Shown: one piece after another, positions 56,585 to 64,000 of the stretch
How the letters are laid out: the number at the start of each line of letters is the position of its first letter
How positions within the stretch are numbered: the stretch's first letter is position 1
Source: Reticulitermes speratus
Taxonomy: Eukaryota; Arthropoda; Insecta; Blattodea; Rhinotermitidae
DNA: 64,000 nucleotides
Assembly: GCA_021186555.1 (NCBI GenBank)
Contig: JAJKFL010000003.1
Location: 24,261,908 to 24,325,907, forward strand
Direction: 5' to 3'
The notes under the pieces: generated by a model
Seen by the model: only the letters and a program-made list of their open reading frames with translations
The model's database searches: none
Told to the model about the DNA's origin: nothing
Translations under genes and position numbers: made by a program

Positions 56585-56820
56585 GATGGATACCATTAAA
56601 TTGGGTGAATCCCTTCTTCCGTGTCAATTTACGCTAGGGGGCTTACCTTGTTTCGAAAGAACTTAACCAGGATCCAGAACTCTTTTAAGTCATTTTATAA
56701 AATGAGCACTGAAAGCTTTTCTTTATTAGTGGAACTTACAGGACCTCAAGTACGAAAGAAGGATATAAAATTGCGTACAGCTATGTCGGCAGACGAAAGA
56801 CTGCTGATTACTCTTAGGTA
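56585..56820 (+). pseudogene. Harbinger transposase, N-terminal fragment
   Basis: Before and within the frame the text WVNPFF-like (WVNPFFR), KELNQDPELF and MSTESFSLLVELTGPQVRKK DIKLRTAMSADERLLITLR matches the helical N-terminal region of HARBI1-type nucleases (F...FRMS...F..L...L.P.I.K.DT..R.AIS...RL.ITLR). A frame change lies near 56690. The DDE catalytic domain that should follow is absent: the foldback element begins 18 bp downstream and no nuclease motif is seen after it. About 75 of about 400 residues remain. Confidence 0.75.
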
Positions 56821-56838
56821 AGGAATATTTATATACTT

Positions 56839-57063
56839 GAGATATGCGCTCTTGTGGGGTATTACGCAGCGTCGAATGGTAAGTAAACCTTTACCGACGT
56901 TTCGGGACAACGTATCGGTCCCATCTTCACGGGCTAAGAAGTCCAAGAAGGCTTCTTGGACTTCTTGACCCTTGAAGATGGGACCGATACGTTGTCCCGA
57001 AACGTCAGTAAAGGTTTACCATTCGACGCTGCGTAATACCCCAGAAAAGCGCAGATCTCTTCA
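56839..57063. repeat. Foldback element, copy 2 of 2
   Basis: Arms 56839-56950 and 56951-57063 are inverted copies with few mismatches and almost no loop (GAAGTCCAAGAAG facing CTTCTTGGACTTC). Each arm holds GGGGTATTACGCAGCGTCGA, CGACGTTTCGGGAC (one arm with a change) and CGTATCGGTCCCATCTTC. The near-perfect pairing means a young copy, and it would form a 110-bp hairpin. Confidence 0.9.
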
Positions 57064-57299
57064 ACAACGCGGCGGAAACCTGAAATCACGGATTTGTGTA
57101 CTTGTTGCTACAGATACAACACATATGCATAAACAAATAACACATCATTGTCTGACAATTTGTTTTCTACATTGCCATTCCTCTGTTGTTGCAGTGTCTG
57201 TCATGCATGCTTATTCAATACAGATGCCTGTTACCATTATTATTATCACTATTAATTCTGTTCCCAATAAGTTGAAAATGACTGAAAGGTATCTCGCTT

Positions 57300-58040
57300 T
57301 TCTTGAAGAGAATTCAGAGTAGATGTTGTAAACAATGGACGTTTCCGCCAACCCAATGGATGAACGTCCGTCACTTTCCGTATTGCCTAATGTCTCATCA
57401 ATCAGTTTTATTACAACTCCTATTTGAAAAGTGCATTTTTTGCTTCGCATTCATTGTTTTCATGTCAGAAAGCAGACTATGCAACAATTCCCGTCTACGT
57501 CTGGTGTGTTTGCCTGAGTTTGTTGCTTCATGTATTCCATGAAGCATGTATCAACAGGATTTAAGTCATTTGGCCGACGTCTTTTAGGAGGTACCCGCTA
57601 CTGGAAATCACTGCGGTTGCCTTCACGAGAAGCTTGGCTGATTATTTCTTAACAACTGCAGGAGCAAGTCCACCTCATTGGGGTTATGTCAGTTAAATAC
57701 AGTTGATAATTATGCAGTATGAGAACTCACGTAAATGATAACTTGTAAGCAACAAATGCCATCATGTATTATTTTTGCCTTAATTAGCCTATTCTCTATT
57801 GTGATTTTATTATAAGTTCTAATCAGAAAAGACCAGGCTGCTTCATATAATGTGAAATTCTCTCCCACGCCAAATACACTGTCCCTCCGGGCATAATCTG
57901 GATGGCTGTCATAAAGGCCTGGCTCCTGCTGAATTAACTGTACAAAAGCAAAAGTTAGTAGCTTCATCGACCTTTCGTGCCATCCGAACAACGCAAAAAA
58001 AAAAACCATACAGAGACAGAGGAAACTAGACAACTACTGT
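57300..58040 (-). pseudogene. Harbinger MADF-BESS protein, broken
   Basis: Right part (58000-57860): RSMKLLTFAFVQLIQQEPGL YDSHPDYARRD, a MADF start (F..L.Q..P.LYD..HPDY.RRD). Left part (about 57560-57330): KKCTFQIGVVIKLIDETLGN, a BESS-motif end (usually K..F..GV..LID), after a linker PNDLNPVDTCFMEYMKQQ. Between them several breaks and AT-rich decay. This protein type binds DNA and partners the Harbinger transposase. Host MADF-BESS genes exist, but the Harbinger end 180 bp upstream favours the transposon. Confidence 0.65.
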
Positions 58041-58395
58041 GCAACGAAACTTTTGAGAAGACTGGCATGCTTAGTTTTCCGCGAGTGGCGTTGCAGTTGC
58101 GTTGCAGTTTGCTCGGTGTGCACGGCACAATCCAGTTGCACGCGTTTAATTCGGCCTGGCAGAAATTCTTGAAAGTTGCAGTTGCATTGCGGTTTCCAGT
58201 TTCATTGGTGTGTGCTCGCCCTAAAGATTAAAACACGGAAACGGTTATTTTCTTTTTATTTTGTATGGACATAAAACACAGTCATTCGCTGTAAAGAAAG
58301 AATTTATGCCTAGACTGACAACGAGATTTGAGCTTCTCACGGCTGAGTTTTCTCTCTTCGAATGTGATACCATGTAGTTTGTACCAAGTTAATCT

Positions 58396-58690
58396 TAAGG
58401 CACAAGCACACTATGAAGGTCGACGTTCCTTGTGCCTTCACACTCAATACCTGCAGGGTTATTACAGAATGTTATTATTATTATTATTATTATTATTGAA
58501 GTCTCTTGTTACATAACTTTGAGCGATGTATCATTTGAATATCTGTACCACGAATGAAGCGGAACTGATTATTTTGGCGCAAGAGCCCAGTGTTTGTACA
58601 ACAACACAAAGGCTACGATAAAAATTTCGTTGAAGACAATTTTTGGAAGCAGATAGCTGGAGAAGTTCACGACGAAAAACTGTTACGTTC
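58396..58690 (+). pseudogene. Second Harbinger MADF fragment
   Basis: YDKNFVEDNFWKQIAGEV after QQHKGY (58598-58680) matches a MADF core (LY...H..Y.D..FVED..W..IA.EL). It follows a Harbinger-like end TAAGGCACAAGCACACTATG at 58395. A short hairpin AAGGCACAAG/CTTGTGCCTT spans 58397-58438. Upstream helix 1 (LAQEPSV) is in another frame. No transposase nearby. Confidence 0.55.
58472..58498. repeat. (TTA)n microsatellite
   Basis: Nine perfect triplets. Confidence 0.95.
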
Positions 58691-58849
58691 ATACGTACAA
58701 CTCGTACAGTTTTTTAGGATGTTATCCTTGTTCTTACTGCTTCTATTTGCCAAGGAACTAACCCAAGATTTTTTAATTACCGCCGGCATTTTTTTACACT
58801 TCTGGCTTTGTTATTTACGTTCCCTTCCAAAAGATGAAGTGTTGTGACC

Positions 58850-59265
58850 TAGTGTGACTGTGATGTATCATCTTTGTTTTAAATCACGAACTGTGGACTA
58901 TTCCTTACGAGAAGATAGGTGTGCAATATAGAAGCAGCCAAGATTATTTTGTGTGTTTTTTTAGGACTCAGTTGAATTTGGTCATCAGATAACCCATATG
59001 TTTGAGTGAAAATACCGAAAGCATCCTCAGCAACTCATAATCTCGGCGTGTCCCTCAAATTTTGTCTTTGTAGTTGCAAATTTTCTCGCTTACAAAATAT
59101 GGGGTTAAAACTGTGAAATATGGGTACCCCAACTCCCATTCGGTCCAGAATCTGCTGTCTTCCGTCTGCCATCTAGAAACACAAAGATTAAAATACACAG
59201 AACTATAATTTTACCTGTTGTTTAGTACGGGTGTCAAACTTGGTCTGTTACATCAAAGCAAGAAC
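58850..59265. other. No gene recognised
   Basis: AT-rich, no match. Confidence 0.4.
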
Positions 59266-59269
59266 AGGC

Positions 59270-59725
59270 TAAGGGTGGTCAGAAAGAGCATGCTTAGGAA
59301 GGTATTTTGGCCTACGAGGGAGAAAGTAACAGTGGGTTGGAGAAAACTTCATAACGGTTATCTTCAGAATTTGCATTGATCCCCAGATATTATTCGGGTG
59401 GGCAAATCAAGGAAGAGGAGACGAGAGGGGCATGTGGCACGTATGGAGTGGAAGACAGAAAGATACTGGATTTTGGTGGGGAAAACTAAAGAAAAGAGGC
59501 CTCTTGGAATACCTAGGTGTAGACGGGAGAATACAGTAAAATGTACCTTCAATAATTAAGATTGGAGGACGTGGAATGCATTAATGTGGCTCAGGACACA
59601 GACAATTGGCAGGCTCATGTGAAAACTGTGATGAGCTTCCAGGATGCATAAAATACAGGGAATGTCTTGACTAGCTGAGGAACTATTAGCTTGTCATGAA
59701 GGACTCTACTCTGTGAGTTAAATGC
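59270..59725 (+). mobile_element. RTE-like LINE 3' end (same family as 246-2345)
   Basis: Plus strand: LRKVFWPTREKVTVGWRKLH N, PDIIRVGKSRKRRREGHVAR M, KEKRPLGIPRCRRENTVKC, then the 3' UTR with GCATAAAATACAGGGAATG and CTTGACTAGCTGAGG as in the first copy. Frame changes and stops interrupt it. Only the post-polymerase end remains. Confidence 0.8.
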
Positions 59726-60620
59726 CAGCAACACGACACGGTGCTCTATGTTTGTGTGCATTAGACTTAAATATGCTTTCCTATTGCTAGTAGTATGAAA
59801 TACAACCGTTAGAAGAGGAAACATGTTCAGAAATTCCTTCCGGAGACGAACTGCTGAGTCCCGAACTATACACTATGGAACAAGTTTCGAAATAAATGAA
59901 AACTCAGAGCGGAAGCTGTGTTCGCATGCAAAGGAGGGCACAAGGAAAGATGGCGTTCAATTAATAATCTCTGATGTGTGTATACCATAAATATCAGCTG
60001 CGTTTTTAAACGGTAAGTGTATGTCTTCCGGTGCACGGGAATGGAATAGCAAGACAATGCTTTACACGTCTGCATTGTCCCGTCAAATTGGAGACCCTCA
60101 TACCTCATTAGGCTCATCAAGGTGACAGACAATTGTTCGTTGTTCTGCACCCAAAGCATATACATTACGCTCGTGTATAAAGGACCTACATCCAGCCGTA
60201 TTAATACGTAGGCACTCACTTGAGTATTAAGAGATAAAACTCAAAACTCAGTGCTGTTAAATCGTAGGCTCTAATCATTATTCGACTAAAGAAAATGGTC
60301 TGCGAACGCTCGTATGAATTGCTAAATTAATCGTTACAGAACTTGTAGGATTATATTGGTTGCAACGAAATCGCCCTGGTTTCTTTCTTTCTCTTTTTAA
60401 ATAATCTGTACTGAGTAATGAAGGTCTACATTGTGATGATAGTGTTATATGAATATATCCCCGTTTAACGATTTTCCATTAGGCCTGTTTACCGCCATGG
60501 CGCTTCAGAGTGAATTAAATGATTGCCACGTAACGAAAGACTTGGTGGATATAGATCGCTTCTGCACTACAAGACTGTAAGGCCGCCCAGCAACCGACTA
60601 ATAAGGAAAGCCGTACCTAT
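59726..60620. other. No gene recognised
   Basis: An open frame at 59866-60219 (minus) shows no family resemblance. No repeats matched. Confidence 0.4.
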
Positions 60621-60624
60621 GTTT

Positions 60625-60895
60625 AATTAAGCGCCACTCCGTGAAGAAATATGAGGAAGTGGAGATACAATTTTACGCATTCTTAACCTTGATGTTAGAT
60701 GTCGGTGAGTAGTCAGCTTCAATGCCCCGGCCTCTTTACTCTTCCAGAAAGAGTCTGGTAACAATTTGGTTAAAAGACTGAGTAGGGTCCACAATCGATC
60801 TCGACGGTGTGGAGAATAGAACATTCTATGTTTCTGCCTGGAATCGAACTCCCGACTCCCGGTCGTCAAGCTCTGAGCCTAGTAACTAACGTAGT
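60625..60895 (-). mobile_element. SINE family A (copy A5)
   Basis: Minus strand: GGGAGTTCGATTCCAGGCAG (B box), GTAAAGAGGCCGGGGCAT, TGACTACTCACCGACATCTA, ATCAAGGTTAAGAATGCG. The A-box side is weak. Confidence 0.7.
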
Positions 60896-61724
60896 TCTAA
60901 ATTTGTCACTTACTTTCTATGATTTATCTTTTGTACAAATCTCTAATAATGTGGAAACGGAGCCTTGATATTTATTACCTATTTCATGTAACGCAGTTAA
61001 ACACTGACAGCTACTTGTTCTACGTTTCCATTCAGTAGGAAAAAACTAAAAGTCAGTTATGAAAACTTTGGTGACATCCAATGCCTCCGTGAAGGGACAT
61101 AAGATATTCGTACTCTCTCGAAGTTCCGGATGAATTTTGAAGAAAAAATGTGTATACGAAAGAAACTTGTTCAAAGGCACGAGGAACTCCAAGTTTATAA
61201 AGAATATTAAGAATACGGTTGTCTGGGATGTGACACCGTGTAGTTTCGGAAACAGGTAAAAATGTTTCGGGGGAACTTGGTGACAGAGTCTTCACGATAG
61301 AAGATGGAGGCAGCAGGTTCGTCCGAAATGATAACTATCGCCTGTACGAAAAGTACACTTCAACACAACACGTAAGAAAATAGACTTAGTCGTATATTCG
61401 TTGTCGCCAAAATGTCACATCCCTTATAGGGAACACATTTGACCACCGCTGTGTGCTACCCAGAAGTTTCAATCTGATTAACTTTATATTAAAACAAAAA
61501 CTGAACTGAAGTAAAGGAAATCGAATTCTGTAAACAATGGAATATAAAATTCCAGTTATATAAAAAATTTTAGACACTTTCATATTTCCATTAACTCCTT
61601 GAATTTAGAAATTCATCCAAATATTTCAAAACTCAATTCGTACCTTATACAAACTAAATTGTTCGCCAATTGCAAGGACAAAACGGTTAATCAACTCGAC
61701 GTTTGACATCCCGTTGTGTTAATA
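60896..61724. other. No gene recognised
   Basis: AT-rich, no domain, no repeat match. Confidence 0.4.
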
Positions 61725-62385
61725 TTTACTAAAAAATAATACTTATACAGCGACGAACAAAAATTTATTATTAACAATTCTTGTTCACATTAACTCTAGC
61801 GACATATGTTTCAACTTAATCATCATCAGGCTTATCTATTAAAATACGAAAATGTAAAATTGTGCAAATACAGCACATCCTATGTCAATTTACTGGGAAT
61901 TACATCTCCATTCCTTACAATATTGTTTACAATAGTGATGTTATTTTTGTTCTTTGTTTTAACATTATAAATTTTTTGTCTTTGAGTTGCGTATATTGTT
62001 TATCCCTTTAAAACGTTCCAAGCATTTATAACTGGCATAATTTGATAACTTTTAAAGATTTGACTTCTAACTTTGGTTTATTTCTTTGTGTGACAAAGTG
62101 TGCTGTTTAATTATAATTATACAATTACTTAGATGATGTTTAATAATTATTGTAACAAAAGTAGCAGTAATTAATAACTATTTACTTTTTATAGAAGGAA
62201 TAAGAAGTTTTTAAAAATAATTGTATTGCTTAGTCACGTATAATTTCGTATTGTTTGTGTAGATATTCCTTAGTAAAATATTTCGTTAATATCATATTAA
62301 ACTAATTTTCCTGAAGTTACATAAAGTGTATTGAATGTTTTTAAACAATTCTTATCGGTGGTTTTTATATTTGTACCTACAACAG
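61725..62385 (-). mobile_element. Penelope-type 3' tail
   Basis: Minus strand carries AGCCTGATGATGATTAAGTT GAAACATATGTCGC at 61802-61837, the same type of tail as at 55002-55037 and 15930-15975. No endonuclease or polymerase is seen in the AT-rich remainder to 62385. Confidence 0.5.
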
Positions 62386-62697
62386 GGGGCGGGCGGTGGC
62401 GTAGTTGGTTGAGGCACTACGCTACAAACCGGAACGTCGCGGGTTCGATTCCCGATGGTGTCACTGGAATTAATTCCTTGACATAATCGTTTCGGTCGCG
62501 CTATGGCCCTGGGGTCGACTCAGCCTCTAACAGAAATGAGTACCAGGAATATTTCCTGGGGGGTAAAGGCGGCCGGTGCGTAGGGTTGACAACCTTACCA
62601 CCTTCATGTGCCGATTGTTTACAAATCTGGGAGCCTCAACCTCCTGGACCCCTCAGGGCCTGTCTAGGCCTGTAACACTGGGCAACAAATTTTAACT
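62386..62697 (+). mobile_element. SINE family A (copy A6)
   Basis: GGTGGCGTAGTTGGTTGAGG (A box), GCGGGTTCGATTCCCG (B box), GGTCGACTCAGCCTCTAAC, GGGGGTAAAGGCGGCCGGTG CG, TTGACAACCTTACCACCTTC. A distinct subfamily by its body. Confidence 0.8.
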
Positions 62698-62878
62698 TTT
62701 TTTCGGTTACGAGCATCAAATCCACTTTCCTTTATGTAATTGGGTATGCTGAACATGAAAATAGGCCTTAAAATGATGAGTTAGCTACAGTTTCCAAGAT
62801 TTGTGAAATTTTATAATAACATGTAGCATATTTAACACAATAATACTTACTATTCACTGCTGTCCGTCATCACTTCGG

Positions 62879-64000
62879 CTAAAGGCGTCTTTTCTTAGCC
62901 TGTCTTTTGTATACAAGTTCTGGAGAGTCTCTAACTACTGTCCAGCAATAATCTGCTAACATAACTGGACTCAATTTCCCCTGATAACGATTTTCGATTT
63001 CCGCAATGGTCTGGTGAAAGCGTTCACCGTGTTCGTCGCTGACCGCACCGCAGTTTTCAGGGAAGAAATCCAGGTGAGAATGCAGAAAGTGAATCTTTAA
63101 CGACATATTGCAGCCCAATTTCTGATACGCAACCAACAGGTCCTCCACTATTTCCTTGTAATTGTCAGCCTTGGTGTTTCCGAGGACGTTATTAGCAACC
63201 AACCGGAAAGCATTCCAAGCACACTGCTCGTCACCAGTGATAAGCCGGTCAAATTGTTCATCTCTGAAGATGTCTCGGATTTGTGGACCGACGAAAACAC
63301 CTTCTTTGACTTTTGCATCACTCATCCTCGAAATTTATCACGAAGGTACTTGAATGCTTGGCCGTCTCGATCCATTGCCTTGACGAAATTCTTCATTAGG
63401 CCAAGCTTAACGTGCAGCGGTGGCAACAGAATCTTGCTTGGTTCCACTAAAGACGGATGTAGTACATTCTTTGAACCTGGCTCCAGACGTTGTCTTAAAG
63501 GCCAGTCCCTGACCACATAGTGCGAGGCCCTTGCTCGGCTGTCCCATTCACAGATGAAAAACAGAATTTTGTGTATCCTTGCTGCAGTCCGAGTAAGATG
63601 GCAACAACCTTTAAGTCACAACAAAGCTGCCATTTATATTTATCATAGTTTATGCACTCCAACAGTTGCTTCATGTTGCTGTATGTTTCTTTCATGTGAA
63701 CTGCATGACCGATTGGAATCGATGGCAAAATGTTGCCATTATGCAATAATACTGCTTTCAAACTCAACTGTGAGGAGTCTATGAAAAGTCTCCATTCATC
63801 AGGGTTATGATTGATGTTGAGAGCTGACATCAGACCATCAATGTCATGGCAGGTGACGAGATTACTTTTCATTGAAAAGAATGAAACAAAGTCTTTATGA
63901 CGTGAACGAAATGTAGACACGCAGACGCCCTCACCAAGTAGATTCCACTGCTGCAATCTTGAGCCCAAGAGTTCAGCTTTACCTTTCGACAAATCTAGAT
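62879..64000 (-). pseudogene. DDE-like transposon protein, C-terminal two thirds, runs off the edge
   Basis: Enters at the right edge and ends with RQAKKRRL and a stop at 62879. Blocks in order: KAELLGSRLQQWNLLGEGV, NPDEWRLFIDSSQLSLKAVL LHNGN, CCDLKVVAILLGLQQGYTKF (Asp candidate), a CEWDSRAR-type Cys segment, LLPPLHVKLGLMKNFVKAMD, KEGVFVGPQIRDIF, FLHSHLDFFPENCGAVSDEH and GERFHQTIAEIENRYQG. I know this protein from many arthropod genomes as a multi-copy, transposon-borne ORF with Asp/Glu residues in a DDE-like spacing; I cannot name its superfamily. Two frame changes (about 63570 and 63330) break it here. A host gene is unlikely given those breaks. Confidence 0.65.

Larger units (their letters stand above)
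56585..58221. mobile_element. PIF/Harbinger relic with both genes
   Basis: The left part encodes the start of a Harbinger transposase (plus), the right part a MADF-BESS protein (minus), the convergent-pair layout known for this superfamily. The right end, inverted, reads GGGCGAGCACACACCAATGA and is followed by TAA (58222-58224), fitting a TWA target. The left terminal repeat was not found. A foldback element (56839-57063) sits just after the transposase start. Confidence 0.7.

Overview
The window looks like gene-poor DNA from a large, transposon-rich insect genome. I found no host protein-coding gene, rRNA or true tRNA gene that I can defend. Nearly every coding trace is a decayed mobile element. 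The set of families (RTE-like LINEs, several tRNA-headed SINE families, hAT, Harbinger, mariner, pogo/Tigger, piggyBac, MULE, Helitron, Penelope-like and gypsy-type elements) is typical of insects. The 3' end of the RTE-like LINE, read in one frame, gives a peptide beginning [11 protein letters not shown], which I recall from predicted proteins of cockroaches. A blattodean is therefore my best guess, as inference only.

Layout. 0.2-2.7 kb: an internally deleted RTE-like LINE (minus strand) with a palindromic MITE inside and a foldback element beside it. 3.6-5 kb: a repeat with a second copy at 36.6-37.6 kb. 5.9-8.2 kb: a SINE, a LINE tail, a hAT MITE and a piggyBac fragment. 8.6-18.4 kb: a broken errantivirus-like provirus fossil on the minus strand. 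Its integrase region is split by a hAT element, which itself carries a 5'-truncated LINE; a Penelope-type fragment sits in its reverse-transcriptase region. 19-24.7 kb: SINEs, a Helitron helicase fragment and a mariner fragment. 24.8-26.7 kb: a short Harbinger element followed by a 1.1 kb dimeric minisatellite. 27-33 kb: mostly unassignable AT-rich DNA with LINE and SINE scraps. 33.5-37.6 kb: SINE, hAT ends around an RTE-type LINE remnant, a mariner relic and the second repeat copy. 38.7-41.6 kb: a nearly full-length pogo/Tigger element. 42-45.8 kb: a cluster of one dispersed repeat and of SINEs, including a SINE within a SINE. 45.8-50.6 kb: a young LTR retrotransposon fossil with about 0.9 kb LTRs, lying against a FLYWCH-MULE relic (50.6-51.7 kb). 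53-58.9 kb: SINE, Penelope-like element, and two Harbinger relics, one with a foldback element inside. 59-64 kb: LINE end, SINEs, a Penelope-type tail, and a DDE-like transposon protein running off the right edge.

The elements do not work together as a pathway; their relation is one of successive insertion, and the nesting gives a relative time order. The items I would look at again are an apparently uncatalogued dispersed repeat with seven copies here, a two-member foldback family with the core CGACGTTTCGGGAC, the dimeric minisatellite, and the layered insertions at 8.6-18.4 and 44.2-52.4 kb. I see no CRISPR array, operon, defence system or biosynthetic cluster.
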